A stretch of 64,000 bases of DNA from the NCBI GenBank assembly GCA_014529385.2, contig CM043963.1, positions 100,792,912 to 100,856,911 on the forward strand. The letters are read 5' to 3'. This document shows positions 1 through 10,928 of this stretch, in pieces. Position 1 is the stretch's first letter. Each line of letters begins with the position of its first letter. Source of the DNA: Adiantum capillus-veneris. Lineage: Eukaryota; Streptophyta; Polypodiopsida; Polypodiales; Pteridaceae. A program made the translations under genes and the position numbers. The notes beneath the pieces are model-generated. The model was not told where the DNA came from and did not search any database. It saw nothing but the letters and a program-made list of their open reading frames with translations.

Positions 1-3
1 GTA

Positions 4-1059
4 CAGGTAGGACAGCATGTACCTAGTGCAATGATTTTCACTATCACCAATACCAATGTGTTTTTTCTATAATAATGAGGAGTTGGTAGCACGTAAAACT
101 TCTCGAGGAAGCTATCCGTGGGCCGACGACATGAGGTAAGCAGGTGCATCAAATGGCATCTAGTGCCGTCAGGAGGTCGAATGGGGTCAATACTTCCACG
201 TGGATAAGTGCGGACACAACGTGGGTGTTTCCTTGTGATAATTATGCAAAAATTTCATCATGAGAACTGTATCTGGGGGCCACTTCACGTGGTTTCGGGA
301 TGCATTATTGAAAAAAGTTGAGTGCCAGGTGTGCAGATGGATGCAGCAGGGTGACAACTATGCACTACATGTCCAGTTTTTTGGCCCGTTCGGAGCCTAT
401 TCGAGGTCTGTTTGAGGTCAACTAAAAGACCAAAGGTGCCCAAGTAATAAAGTGAAGTGTGGGAACTGAAAAACCTAAGAGAAGACCAGAAAAAACGTAG
501 AGAGAAGAGGAGGAATGGATGCAAGTGACTTTTTGCTATTTTTGGAGCCTGTTTTGGTCATAAACTGCTCATCCGAGGTCGGATTTGAGCACTTTGACAT
601 TGTAGATTGGGGTTTTGGGCCGTTCCGGACGTGATGGTGCTATCCATTTTCTCAAATTTCTCACTATTTTTCTGTTGTTTTGGCTGTAAGTTTCTCCTAG
701 AGAGAAGCTTCTGCTCCAATTTGTGATTGTATCTGGCATATTTTACCCATATTGTGTGAGCTATTTGCCCCATTGATGTTGGCCCAAGCTCAATTGTATC
801 TAAACATAAAAAATTATCCTCTTTTGAGCTGAGTTTTTTGGGTGTGTGTATGTGTGCATGTGTCTCTCTGTGTGGAGTGGGCAAATGGATAGTCTCTCTC
901 CTCTCACTCCATCGGTGTATTCCCTGTCTGGGCCAGGTGGGTTGTGTAAGCCGAGTGGTGCCCCATAGTGTGTGTGTGTGTGTGTGTGTGTGTGTATCAT
1001 CCCAAGAGTGTGTGTCGGGTCATTATAGAGGTGTTGTGTGTGTTTCCATCTCGCTCACA
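4..1059 (+). repeat. Element C 5' LTR
   Basis: This stretch matches the sequence downstream of the C integrase (35,937-36,921) and continues, beyond insertion A3, as 45,977-46,066. The shared block runs from CAGGTAGGACAGCATG to CCGCTCACA or CTCGCTCACA. It includes a GT microsatellite near 969-994, the homologue of the site where A3 landed in the other LTR. The two copies differ at many positions, so the insertion is old. The exact left boundary is uncertain because the shared block does not start with TG. ORF-like stretches here are non-coding. Confidence 0.72.
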
Positions 1060-1065
1060 TTCTTT

Positions 1066-1083
1066 TGGCGCCCCCACGGAGGA
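1066..1083 (+). other. Putative primer-binding site of element C
   Basis: TGGCGCCCCCACGGAGGA lies 6 bases after the last LTR base, where a minus-strand primer site is expected. TGGCGCCC is complementary to the 3' end of plant tRNA-Lys; the following bases fit poorly. The position is good, the tRNA identity uncertain. Confidence 0.45.
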
Positions 1084-1977
1084 TCTTCTTTGAGTACCTT
1101 CAGCTTCGGGACTACAGGTTGCAGATTACAGATCACAGGTTATAGGTTACAGGTACAGGTACATGTGATTCACACAGGTACAGGTAGCTGGAGTAGAGTG
1201 AGATACTGGCAAGTGGAAGTCACTTGCAGTTGTTGCCGTACGTATGCATCATATGGCACCTGTTTGAGCGCATTGTCTGCTGGTATTGTATGTTACTTGT
1301 GAAACTACTATTGTACGTCTTTGTAGATCCATACTTGGTTTTTTTGGCAATCCCAACCATTTCTGAGACTTGGTTTAGAAGATATTCATTTCTAAGACTT
1401 GACAATACGAGATTTGCATAAGCTTTCGTGAGAGGGTCGATAGCGTGAGGTTTTATTGAGCTAGGGGATTCTCAAATGTGAGCTTCTTTCCGTGATACAG
1501 GTGGCTGGAGCACTCTTTTCGTGACCTCGCTATAGGCTATGTACTAGTGATTCCTACTTGATGCTCGACTTCTATTGTTGGTAGGTTATGCATACATATA
1601 CACTCTATATTTTGGGTTCTTATTGCCCTACTTGTGGGGAAACTCTGCCAAAAAATTTCCAAGTTGGGATGGCTGGTTTTTTCGTCTTTTGAGCCATTTA
1701 TGATGTTATGGTACTGAAATTTTGACAAAATCAGAGGATAAGTCAGGCGTGCCTTCTTGAAAGCTGCATGGTTGGCTTTATTGGATGATCAAAATGGACG
1801 TCAATTCACTCCTTTTTATTTAACACAAAAAAACCAAATAAATGTTCATGTGTCTAGGAAGATTTTTTTCCAGCAGCGCATAGTCTTTATATTCAACCCA
1901 AGAAGATTAAGAGAGATACTGGAATGCCCTTCACCTGTTGTAATTCCGATGATTAACTATGAAAACTCATTTGATGT
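1084..1977 (+). other. Element C leader (first part), target of insertion B
   Basis: This non-coding leader follows the primer site. It contains degenerate short repeats of ACAGGT/GATTACAG type around 1,110-1,190. An open stretch from 1,757 runs to the B insertion; no domain is recognised and it is probably leader. Positions 1,973-1,977 are the GATGT target duplication of B, repeated at 30,918-30,922. The leader resumes there and reaches gag at 31,048. Confidence 0.6.
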
Positions 1978-3030
1978 TGTGAGGTCCCTACCCCGTCGTC
2001 TCAAACGGAGGATCTGATGGTAAACCTAGTGGCCACTAGATCTATAGCGGAAGCAAACAAAGTGGTTCAGGGTTCATCTAGCGGACGATCTCTCATCACA
2101 AAGTGAGTCGAGTTCGAGCCTACTAGCAACAACGAGATCTAGCTCCACCTCGCAAGGGAAGCAATATTAATTTGTCTAGCGATCCTACGACCCACCTTCC
2201 AAGAGGAGAGAAATCCCGACTGCCTTTTTCCCCATGTTTCAGAGACACGTACACTTGAGACCTTGCCGCTCTTGGGGCAATGAGTATTACTAGTATCGAT
2301 TTATAACACTATGGGGAAGGAGAGTTCCCGACCAATCGGGACCACCCTTCTCATAGGCATTGGCAACTTGAGCTAAGCCCCCACTTTCCACCCCCACACA
2401 CACACTTCCTTGTGTGTCCTAATTACTACCACAATGGTTTTTCAACATAAAAGTTCCTTGATTAGATTCCGATTCACAGGGTTGGTTAAAACAACCCTTC
2501 AACCAATATTATAAATCGGCACCAAGACAGTAATTCTAGTAGAAATTCTACTCAAACTTATTCATTAAAATTCCAATGTTCTGGAGGTACAACATCCCCC
2601 CTCCAGTGAGAGTTTACTCCTCCCGTTGTCGCGTAGCTGCTCATACAACTAGGTATGTCCACCACATAGAAAGCACGACATGAACATTCCCACCGCATAG
2701 AAAACAAGACGTGGGTTCCCACCACATAGAAAGCAAGTCGTAGTTAGAGGCCCTAAGCTAGTAACTCTAGCTACTGCGAAATCTTCGCAAGCCGCCCCCT
2801 GTGATCAGTAGGGGGATCAGAACTAGTTCAACATTGGAAATAGGAATGAACATGCCGAGCTAATTTTCCCTAGTAGACATTCTTTCCTTTTTCAAACAGT
2901 ATATCCATCAACCATTCTTTCCTAATTAGAATTTAATATACAATTGAATTCAAATGCCGAGGTTTCCATCGGATTTCTCCAACATGTTTAGGGATATGTT
3001 CTTTCCTAACTTATCGTATGCAATGTTAAA

Positions 3031-3270
3031 TTAAACAAACTTGAATAAAATGTGACCTACCTCCTCCATTTCCTCGTCATTGGCCCGTGAGATGGCCGGT
3101 ACTTCTTCGTCCATGGGAGCTTTCCCTTTCCCATTCACGTTGCTTGTTCCTGCCTCGCGGTCGTGGGCACCACCGAAGCGAGTTCTCTTTACCGGGGCCA
3201 TTTTATACTCACTACTTACTTGACAAACTTGGAGAAAAGAACTAATGTCCGAGAGTACCATAACAATCAA
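3031..3270 (-). CDS. Short open frame inside the B LTR, function unknown
   Basis: This 79-codon frame is kept in both B LTRs (second copy at 19,477-19,716) with only a few amino-acid changes. An internal methionine is followed by a basic, hydrophilic peptide beginning MAPVKRTRFGG and rich in Gly, Lys and Glu. Just after the MEE residues the - strand reads GAGGAG then GTAGGT, a good plant splice-donor match, so the frame could be the 5' exon of a spliced product. No known domain is seen. It may be a chance frame, part of the missing gag, or a captured exon. Confidence 0.35.
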   Translation of the reverse strand: MIVMVLSDISSFLQVCQVSSEYKMAPVKRTRFGGAHDREAGTSNVNGKGKAPMDEEVPAISRANDEEMEEVGHILFKFV

Positions 3271-4037
3271 GATGACAAATTAGAATCACTAAATAATTCA
3301 TTCTATTGAGGTGGTTAGATTTCCTTCAAGACATAGTCATTTATGGATAGTACCTTACTTGTTCTATGGGAACTGACTCTAAAATCAAATACTTTGCCTA
3401 GTTAATTAGGAATTTTAGATTTTTACTAATCAAATTACTAGAGGGTGAATTAGACATGCTAAATCACTTTCCTAATGTAAGTAGAGAAATACAGAATCTC
3501 CATATGCATACTTGAGAATTCTTCCTTCCTAGTGGATTAATGACGGATTAATTTCCCTTAATTGCATCCTAATCTATGAACATATTGAATCTAACTTAGC
3601 TATTCAAACATTGTGTGGTAATGGGATGAATTTGACCAATTTCACATCATTACCGGCTTGACAATTATTTACTATGATGACTAGCGGAAGATTTCTTCTT
3701 ACTAATCATGCATCAATCTATGATTAGGGGAGGTTAATTTCTTGCATAATTAACAATTGGATGATGATTATGTAATAGACTAATGATATGGAAAATTAGA
3801 GAGTAGCTATTGAGTAATTTAGCTATGATTAAGCATAATAGTTGAGGAATTAAGAGAATGATGGAGAGATTTGCAGAAAAGCATAAATTAAATCGATATT
3901 ACCGTGATTAGGGGTTGAAATCTACTCGAATTTCTGATCCAATGGAGTTCTCAAGATGAGAATCGGGCAGCACTTCCCTCCTTTGCTTCTTCTCTAAAAA
4001 GTATGTGTGCCGACAGCACCTCCCCAAGGTGTGTGTG

Positions 4038-4038
4038 T

Positions 4039-4118
<80 letters not shown>
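4038..4118. repeat. (GT)n microsatellite in the B 3' LTR
   Basis: An almost pure GT run of about 80 bp. The corresponding tract in the other B LTR, at about 30,069-30,246, is longer and interrupted. Confidence 0.95.
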
Positions 4119-4121
<3 letters not shown>

Positions 4122-4786
4122 CACACTCTTAAATAGGCCTCTCCATGGTGAAAATCGACCTTCTTGCTATTTGCATCTGAGAGATACTCCACTTATGCAT
4201 GGCAAGTCCAGTTACATGCCTACCAAGTGTCCAATTAGCTAGTGTAGCTGACTCTCACACTCACTCTCAAGCATGGCAACTCTCCCACAACTCCCAAAAG
4301 AAGAGAGGGCGCCCTCTAGCTGCTAAAGCAAGCTCATAGTGGCCTGGAACCTGTTTCGACACAGCCTCGAGCCCTGGTGCCTCCCCGCACAACCTTAGGA
4401 AATTTTGGTTTTAGGCTAAAACGGGCCATACGAGTCGGAATTTAATGCCGTAAATTGCTATACTAAGCTCTAACTAAGGTGTATCTATGCGAGTACCTGC
4501 CATATATAGCAGTCCTTGGGGTCCGAAAATGCATTTTTTTCAAATTCGGGGTATGGGTGCAATTTTTCGAGATGGTCAAAACTAGACGGGTCGGGTGACC
4601 AATAACTTACTATTTTGGGAAATTTTTCACAAAAATTATTTTAATTCACTTTTGGAAGCTTTATAACATTCTAAACATTATGGCATCGATAGAATTTGGA
4701 AAACTGCTAAAAATAGTAACTTTTTCCATTATGTTCATTCCATGGTATAAGGGTGCTCTTTTTTGGTCGGGGTCAGAGACCTTACA

Positions 4787-4799
4787 ACCTCCCGAACGT
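4787..4799 (-). other. Polypurine tract of element B
   Basis: Read on the - strand, CACGTTCGGGAGGT directly precedes the LTR start TGTAAGG. The short purine tract GGGAGG is in the expected place for plus-strand priming, though it is short. Confidence 0.5.
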
Positions 4800-4817
4800 G
4801 AAAAATTTGAGATGTCC

Positions 4818-5519
4818 TTATCTCAAGAATGTGTTTGGGTAATCTTTTATGAGCGTTGGTTTGTCCTCCCAAGTTGCATCTTCTTCAGGGTAATCATTCC
4901 ACTTTACTAGATGCTCCGTGATGGTTCTGTTGCGTAACTTTCTTTCCCTTGTTTCGAGTACATAGTCCGGTTGGAGCTCGAGAACTCCTTGTGCTGGCAT
5001 GACTATCTGATCTAAGTCCAAGAATTGATCAGGATTAGGGATATAGGGTTTGAATAAGCAGACGTGGAATACGTCATGAACCCTTAAGTTTGTAGGTAAC
5101 TTTAGCTTGTAGGCCTGGTCACTCACAACTTTAACGATCTCGAATGGTCCACAATACCTTGGGCTTATCTTCTTGTATCTGTCTAGTAATAAGTTTCTTT
5201 TCTTCGATCGGACTCGCAGAAAAACCTTATCCCCTTCCTTGAAAGTTCTTTCCGAACGGTTCTTATCTGCATAATGCTTCTGTCTATCCTGAGTTGCCTG
5301 AATGTCTTGGCGAATAGCTCTAGTCTGAGCTTCCATATCTTCTAACATCTTTCTAGAGGCTTCTACCCTGATGGTTGGATCCGAGAAGTTCAGTGGTGCT
5401 AAACAGTCCTGTCCATAAAGAGCTTTAAAGGGTGACATTCCAATGCTTATGTGTTCGTAAGAATTATAAGCATATTCTACCAAAGGAAGATATTGTAACC
5501 ACTTCTTTGGCTCTTGCAA
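4818..5519 (-). pseudogene. B integrase C-terminal part with chromodomain
   Basis: This 233-codon frame starts in the C-terminal half of a Ty3/gypsy integrase; residues near 115-140 (RYCGPFEIVKVVSDQAYKL) are the conserved GPF/Y module. It ends in a chromodomain (about residues 185-232) with the LVKWNDYPEEDATWED core. In chromoviruses this domain is thought to steer integration toward marked chromatin. The catalytic DDE part is in the next frame upstream, separated by a frameshifted stretch at 5,520-5,641, so the polyprotein is broken. Confidence 0.88.
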
Positions 5520-5641
5520 ACAATAGGCCCTGAGAATGTCCTCAATGACTTGATTTACCCTTTCAGTCTGCCCATCTGTCTCTGCGGATGATACGCTGTA
5601 CTGAAGGCTAATTGTGACCCAATAGATTGGAAAAGAGAAGT

Positions 5642-6442
5642 CTAAAATTTTGATGTAAACTTGGCATCTCTATCACTGACTATACGCTTGGGTAAACCAT
5701 GTAACCTAAAAATCTCCTTGATGAATACCCGGCTAATATCTGAAGCAGTAAAGGTTGTTTTTACGTGTATTAGATGAGCCACTTTTGTGAGCATATCAAC
5801 AACCACGAAAACAGAGTCATAACCTCCTGTAGAAGGTAATCCTGTAACGAAGTCCATACTGATGCATTCCCATTTCATCTGGGGTATGTCAAGAGGTTGA
5901 AGTTGCCTTGGTAACTTGATTCTTTTGGCTTTTATCCGCTGACAAGAAAGACATTGCCTCACATAGAGAAGTATGTCTTCTTTCATTTCAGACCAAAAAT
6001 AACTCCTCCTGACAGCATGAAGAGTCTTAGCATAACCTGGATATCCAGATGTAGAGCTATTATGTGCTTCATATAGAATGGCCTTCTTTAGAGCTGGGTC
6101 TCTGGGTACACAGAGTCTATGTCTGTAGTAAAGACATCCGCCCATAAGAGAGTAATCTTTAGCTTCAGGCATCTTATTCTTTTGGACTAATGATACTATA
6201 CGCTGGTATTCTAGATCTACCAAAGATGCTTCTTTGATTGTGTCCCAGATAGGGTTATTTGGAATAGAGATAGCTCCGAGAAAAGATTTTCGGCTAAGTC
6301 CATCTGCAACTGCATTTTTCTTTCCTGGTCTATACTTTATGTCAAGGTCATATTCTTGTAAAAGCTCTATCCATTGCCATTGTCGCATATTGAGAATAGG
6401 TTGAGTAAAAGTCCATTTTAAGCTCTTGTGGTCTGTAACCAA
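5642..6442 (-). pseudogene. B RNase H end and integrase N-terminal/core
   Basis: The first ~50 residues are the end of a gypsy RNase H (TDHKSLKW, then DLDIKYRPGKKNAVADGLSR). An integrase zinc-binding region follows, with the Cys pair in CLSCQRIKAK near residue 158. The catalytic core has a first Asp in ECISMDFVTGLP and a second in IVSDRDAKF at the end. The third acidic residue lies beyond the break at 5,641. One long frame with the domains in order makes the assignment firm; the frame is disrupted on both sides. Confidence 0.88.
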
Positions 6443-6505
6443 CTGAAACTTGTGCCCGAGAAGATAATGTCTCCATAACTTCAGCGTATGTATAACCGCT
6501 AAAAG

Positions 6506-7072
6506 TTACAAATCGTGAGTAGGATAATTCTTCTCATGATCCCTCAGCTTTTGCGAATTATACGCCACCGGTCTTCCTTCTTGAGTAAGAACTCTGCCTA
6601 AAACAAACTTGCTAGCATTAGTCGCTACTTCAAATTCTTTACTGAAATCTAGAAGCTTTAAGATAGGAGCTGAGACCAAGAATTCTTTTAGCTTAGCAAA
6701 ACTAAACTGGTGCTTGGCCTTCCATTCGATCCTCATTCCTTTCTTCAGGAGTTCCGTCAAAGGTGCAGAAATACGTGCATAGTCCTTGACAAAAATCCTG
6801 TACCATCCCGTTATCCCAAGAAATCCTCTTACTTCACGGACGGTGGATGGTTGAGGCCAATCAACGATATCCTTGACTTTATCTAAGTCCACTGAAATCC
6901 CTTCGGCCAATATGACAAATCCAAGATAATTGACCTTTGGTGAGCAGAAGGTACATTTGCTCGCTTTAGCGTAAAGTTGGTGTTCTCGAAGAAGATCAAG
7001 TACTTTGCGAACATGTTCTTCATGATCTGCCTCGTTCTTAGAATAGATCAGAATGTCATCAAAGAAAACCAA
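6506..7072 (-). pseudogene. B reverse transcriptase C-terminal part and RNase H start
   Basis: The frame opens with VFFDDILIYSKN, the RT catalytic motif (Y/F-x-D-D class). Thumb and connection segments typical of gypsy RT follow (HVRKVLDLLREHQLYAKASKC and GFLGITGWYR). RNase H starts near residue 150 at EVATNASKFVLGRVL, where family members usually have TDAS; Asp to Asn at a catalytic position implies RNase H loss. A stop separates it from the preceding RT fragment. Confidence 0.87.
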
Positions 7073-7105
7073 GAAAAAATCATCCAGATAAGGTCTAAAA
7101 ATATC

Positions 7106-7746
7106 CTACATAAGTCGATTGAAGCTTGCAGGAGCATTTGTTAGACCAAAAGACATTACTGTGAATTCGCAGTGTCCATACCTAGTGTTGAAAGCTGTCT
7201 TTGGAATATCTGATTCCTTGATCTTGATTTGGTAATATCCTGACCTTAGATCAATCGTTGTAAACATTTTGGCACCGTGGAGTTTGTTCAAGAGTTCGTC
7301 AATCCTTGGAATTGGATACTTGTTCTTGACAGTTACCTGGTTCATCTACGGTAATCTATGCATAGCCTTAAGGTCCCATCCTTCTTCTTCTGAAAAAGAA
7401 CTAGTGCACCCCAAGGAGAAGTACTGGGTCGAATGAATCCTTGTTCAATGAGTTGCCTAAGTTGTTCCTTGAGTTCGATGGCCTCTGGAAGTGACATTTT
7501 ATAAGGTCTTTTTGAGATAGGTTCACATCCAGGGATAGTCTCAATCTCATGATCTACCTCTGTGTGTGGAGGAAGATTGGTAAGGTCTTCAGGGAATACA
7601 TCATCATACTCCCTCAACCACTTTGGTCGAAGTGTGGTATCTGATTGGCCCACCTTATTGAGCTTTACCGCATAAATTTGTTGCCCCTCTCTCAGTCCCT
7701 TCAAAAATCGGTTGGCCTTAACTAGAGTAGCCTTAGAGTCTCCCAT
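7106..7746 (-). pseudogene. B reverse transcriptase N-terminal part
   Basis: Two overlapping frames (7,342-7,746 and 7,106-7,345) make up the fingers and palm of a gypsy RT. The first has [30 protein letters not shown] and LRLCIDYR. The second has [12 protein letters not shown], the catalytic Asp motif [13 protein letters not shown] and [10 protein letters not shown]. Removing A1 brings this frame next to the protease frame at 17,686-18,330 with a 1-nt frame offset near the junction. It shows B's pol was already placed or later broken here. Confidence 0.87.
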
Positions 7747-7773
7747 TTTCCCCCTGGATTAAGACTTTATTAC

Positions 7774-8068
7774 TGTTAACCCTCACGGCACACGGACACC
7801 CTATGATCTATAAACGTTGTATTATTTATTTAAGTAGAGTCAGGTACCGGGCTTGTCGGACCAATAGGAAAAGGGTAAGAGTGATCGCCAATGAGAGGCG
7901 CACTTTAACTTGGACATTCAAGGGATTAGTTGGTTAAGCATGGGGGCCCAAGTGTGAATGGGGTGAGCTCCTATAAAAGCCAACTAAACCTAATTTTTAC
8001 TCATTCTCTCATTTGTGCAATTGAAGAGTGCTCTTGCTCCATCTCCATCTTCTTCTTCTTCACCTCCT

Positions 8069-8104
<36 letters not shown>

Positions 8105-8294
8105 GGAGAGTGTGTGTGCGATCGAGCATTACGAAGGCACGACGGCGGCGAAGCGGTTGAGCGCGGCACGACTGCAGCTTCTTCTTCATCGCGGGGAGGA
8201 ATCCACCACGAAGGCGAGCGTAGAGCGGTGAGTGACACACCCTTTGTTTTCTTGAGCTTGCTAGTTTAGGCTTGTTGTGTGCTTGGAGCCGTTG
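7774..8294 (+). repeat. Truncated inverted LTR at the left end of A1
   Basis: This block is the reverse complement of the neighbouring LTR and lacks the terminal ~65 bases. The arms fold around a spacer of roughly 60 bases that is the LTR end itself (junction GGAGCCGT/TG/TGCGCTCC). Its first ~170 bases match the U3 variant of the right-hand A1 LTR (...TAGATCATAGGG type on the + strand of that copy), not the variant of the adjacent LTR. It carries a TATA-like CTCCTATAAAAGCC at about 7,970-7,983. ORFs on both strands across 8,000-8,660 are mirror images of this palindrome and are not genes. Confidence 0.88.
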
Positions 8295-8543
8295 TGCGCT
8301 CCTTGCCGCACTGTCGAAGCAAGGGACTTGCCAATACACCGTATGCGAGCCACAAACGGCTCCAAGCACACAACAAGCCTAAACTAGCAAGCTCAAGAAA
8401 ACAAAGGGTGTGTCACTCACCGCTCTACGCTCGCCTTCGTGGTGGATTCCTCGCCGCGATGAAGAAGAAGCTGCAGTCGTGCCGCGCTCAACCGCTTCGC
8501 CGCCGTCGTGCCTTCGTAATGCTCGATCGCACACACACTCTCC

Positions 8544-8585
<42 letters not shown>

Positions 8586-8878
8586 AGGAGGTGAAGAAGA
8601 AGAAGATGGAGATGGAGCAAGAGCACTCTTCAATTGCACAAATGAGAGAATGAGTAAAAATTAGGTTTAGTTGGCTTTTATAGGAGCTCACCCCATTCAC
8701 ACTTGGACGCCCATGCTTAACCAACTAATCCCTTGAATGTCCAAGTTAAAGTGCGCCTCTCATCGACGATCACTCTACCTTTCCCTATTGGACCGACAAG
8801 CCCGGTACCTGACTCTACCAAATACATAATACGCGTCCATCGTAGGTGATGGGTGTCCGTGTGCCATGAGGGTTAACA
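8295..8878 (-). repeat. A1 3' LTR
   Basis: On the + strand this LTR runs TGCGCTCCTTGCC...GGGTTAACA; in the element's direction it starts TGTTAACC and ends GGAGCGCA. A TATA-like motif (CTCCTATAAAAGCC on the - strand) lies near 8,674-8,687. Downstream in transcription come a CT/GA microsatellite and a GT tract around 8,530-8,585. Its U3 has the CCATCGTAGGTGATGG variant also seen in both A2 LTRs. Confidence 0.92.
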
Positions 8879-8891
8879 TGCCCCCCTTCCT
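8879..8891 (-). other. A1 polypurine tract
   Basis: On the - strand AGGAAGGGGGGCA abuts the LTR start TGTTAACC, the expected plus-strand primer. The same place in A2 (21,296-21,308) and A3 (37,528-37,540) has the same tract. The 11-mer CCCCCCTTCCT (+ strand) recurs twice more inside each element. Confidence 0.85.
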
Positions 8892-10223
8892 GATGTAGAT
8901 TCCGTCCTCGGAAGCTATTGAGTTGAAGCTGGTTCGTCGAGGTGGAAGAGCATTTGAGATGAATGTCCTTAGCCTTCTTCAGTCACTGCAAAATCAAACA
9001 GCATTGGCACAGTAATTGCATTCTCTTAAAAAGCATATGCAGTTTTAGGTAGACAAATTGATTGGTAAAAGAATTTCAAACAATTTGGTAGCAATGAACA
9101 TTAAATTGCAATGTAATCAAATGCATAAACAGATGTACAGGTAGAAAATTAAACAAGTCTGGGGTCACTAATTTGACGGTGGAAAAGCACTAGAGATCGA
9201 ATATTAATACCATGGGTAAGCTTCTTAATTTTCTGTGGTCAATTAAGTTGTTTAATCGTGAGAGCCAAGTATTGATGTTCGAGGGCTGACTAGAGGCTAT
9301 ATCTAGAAAACCTTGTAGTTAAGCTACTATAAAAGGAATTTCTCATGAAATCATCGCCTGACTGATTACTTTTTCTTTGACCCCCCAAAGTCTTTTCACA
9401 TTGATTCAATTATGAAGTGGGTGCTTATTTTGTATGCCTTGGGTTTTTTGTTTTTCAAGGAAAAGCGCCCACACTGGGAACCTCTAGGGCTCTAGTACCA
9501 TAGGCTATACATGTGAGTGAAGTACCAATTTAAGCAGGGATTTCTCTTCCAGCTTAAAATTTTACATTGTGGCACTTTGATTTTTGCTTGTTCATTTTCA
9601 GCATTTAAATTTTGTAACTTTGGGGGGTCATATAACACTGTTACCCTCCCCAGGCTCATCACATTAGTAAACTCCCTTTATAATACTTAAGCTAAAGGTC
9701 AATAGGGTCAAGCCCACTAGAAAGCCCTAGTACATTTCATACAATGCTGCCTAAATCGGATTAAGAACCTAAGTAACCATTGCTTATTAGGAAGGCATTC
9801 CCCATGGTATTAAGAGAAGATTTCTAATATCTAGCTTGGTCAAACTAGCTTAGTTGGACTGCTTGATTTTTACACCTAGACAAGTGATTATGACAAAACA
9901 TTACATTGAATTAAATGTTTGATACTAAGCAAATGCGGTGAATATTATGCTACCAATCACAATCAAAGCAGACAAACATGGATGCAAAAAGATAAAGGCA
10001 ATGCTAATGGACAAGAAACACCTGTTTGTGTTGATGGTCGTGCTTGATTTGAAGGTTCCATGAAGGTCCAAATCCTATCAATAGCAACACGCTCCTGTAC
10101 ACACTAGGAAACAAAAGGAATACCTCCAGGAGGCACATCAGTGGGAAAAATTAAAACTCCTAAAAAACAAACTCAAAACACAATCTAGACCCCTAACCTA
10201 ACTATTTGTCACCCCTTTTAGAA
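8892..10223 (-). other. A1 3' untranslated region
   Basis: 1.3 kb between the second ORF and the polypurine tract. It is shared, with scattered differences, by A2 (21,309-22,658) and A3 (37,541-38,810). No coding frame of useful length is shared by the copies and no domain is seen. Confidence 0.7.
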
Positions 10224-10655
10224 TCAAGGAAAGAGGATATTATATAAACCGGGTGGCCACCCTAAGGCTAGGCCTCTATCCTCATCATCTAGATAAATAA
10301 AATCGTTGTCCGTGAGGCCATAGTCTTCCTCGGTCTCTATTAGTTCCTCTTCATCATCCTCTTGTGCAAGCATGCTAATCAAGAACCTCGTGATGCGTGG
10401 ATACTCATCTTGTGCAAAAGAATAAGCATGTGCCATTGGAGACACATTCGCTACTGGGTAGGGATCACTAGTTAGCCATAGACGTATCAGCCATTCTAAC
10501 TCCTCAAAATTTCTCTCACATGCAAGGCTCTCTATCAAATCCCATTCGCAAGAAAGTATAGGGTAGCATACGTAGAACACTTGTTGAAAAGACAAGGGGT
10601 ACCTTTCATCAAAAATAGAAGTGCATGCCTCTGGTGAAGTAGCCATTTCTGACAA
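10224..10655 (-). CDS. A-family second ORF, unknown acidic 143-residue protein
   Basis: An open frame in the same direction as gag-pro, starting about 270 nt after the gag-pro stop. A2 carries it at 22,659-23,090 with one residue changed near the C-terminus (Gly to Arg in the WPPGLYN segment). The protein is soluble-looking: a helical, Trp- and Cys-containing N-terminal half (EWDLIESLACERNFEELEWL) followed by a strongly acidic C-terminal half (EDDEEELIETEEDY, IYLDDEDRG). No catalytic motif, membrane segment or signal peptide is evident and the family is not recognised. A3 lacks it. It could be an accessory protein or a fragment of captured host sequence. Confidence 0.6.
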   Translation of the reverse strand: MSEMATSPEACTSIFDERYPLSFQQVFYVCYPILSCEWDLIESLACERNFEELEWLIRLWLTSDPYPVANVSPMAHAYSFAQDEYPRITRFLISMLAQEDDEEELIETEEDYGLTDNDFIYLDDEDRGLALGWPPGLYNILFP

Positions 10656-10909
10656 GACAGATAGATTTGGTTAGGCCTTTAAAACATAAGAGTTGTTTTT
10701 GTGTGTTGCTTGAATTGACACGGTGAATTTGGACTTATATGTAAGATCTGATAGGGTGCTCTCTCATTGCTAGGCGCTCTTGCTCTTTACTATTTTTGTT
10801 TTTTTGTGAGTATAAGGCTATATATATACATTCCCTAAGATCGGAGATTCAGAGGTCAGGGAAAAAGGTTGAGAGGGAAACAAATGAATGATGACTGTCA
10901 GCAAACACT

Positions 10910-10920
10910 CCCCCCTTCCT
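10910..10920 (-). other. Internal polypurine-like tract, copy 2
   Basis: AGGAAGGGGGG on the - strand, identical to the core of the 3' polypurine tract, lies just 3' of the gag-pro stop. It is present at 23,345-23,355 in A2 and 39,134-39,144 in A3. Confidence 0.55.
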
Positions 10921-10928
10921 TGGGTAGA

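Larger units (their letters stand above)
1978..4786 (-). repeat. Element B 3' LTR (uninterrupted copy)
   Basis: A 2.8-kb LTR that in the element's direction starts TGTAAGGTCTCTGACC and ends GGGACCTCACA. It includes a small open frame at 3,031-3,270 and a GT microsatellite at 4,038-4,118. It lacks the MITE and the A2 insertion carried by its partner, so it shows the empty state of both target sites. Confidence 0.9.

Noticed and set aside
8001-8664. Mirror-image ORFs on both strands (MSLTALRSPSWW and MLGAV types)
   Set aside because: They arise from the LTR palindrome and recur in every A LTR; they are LTR sequence with CT and GT tracts, not genes.
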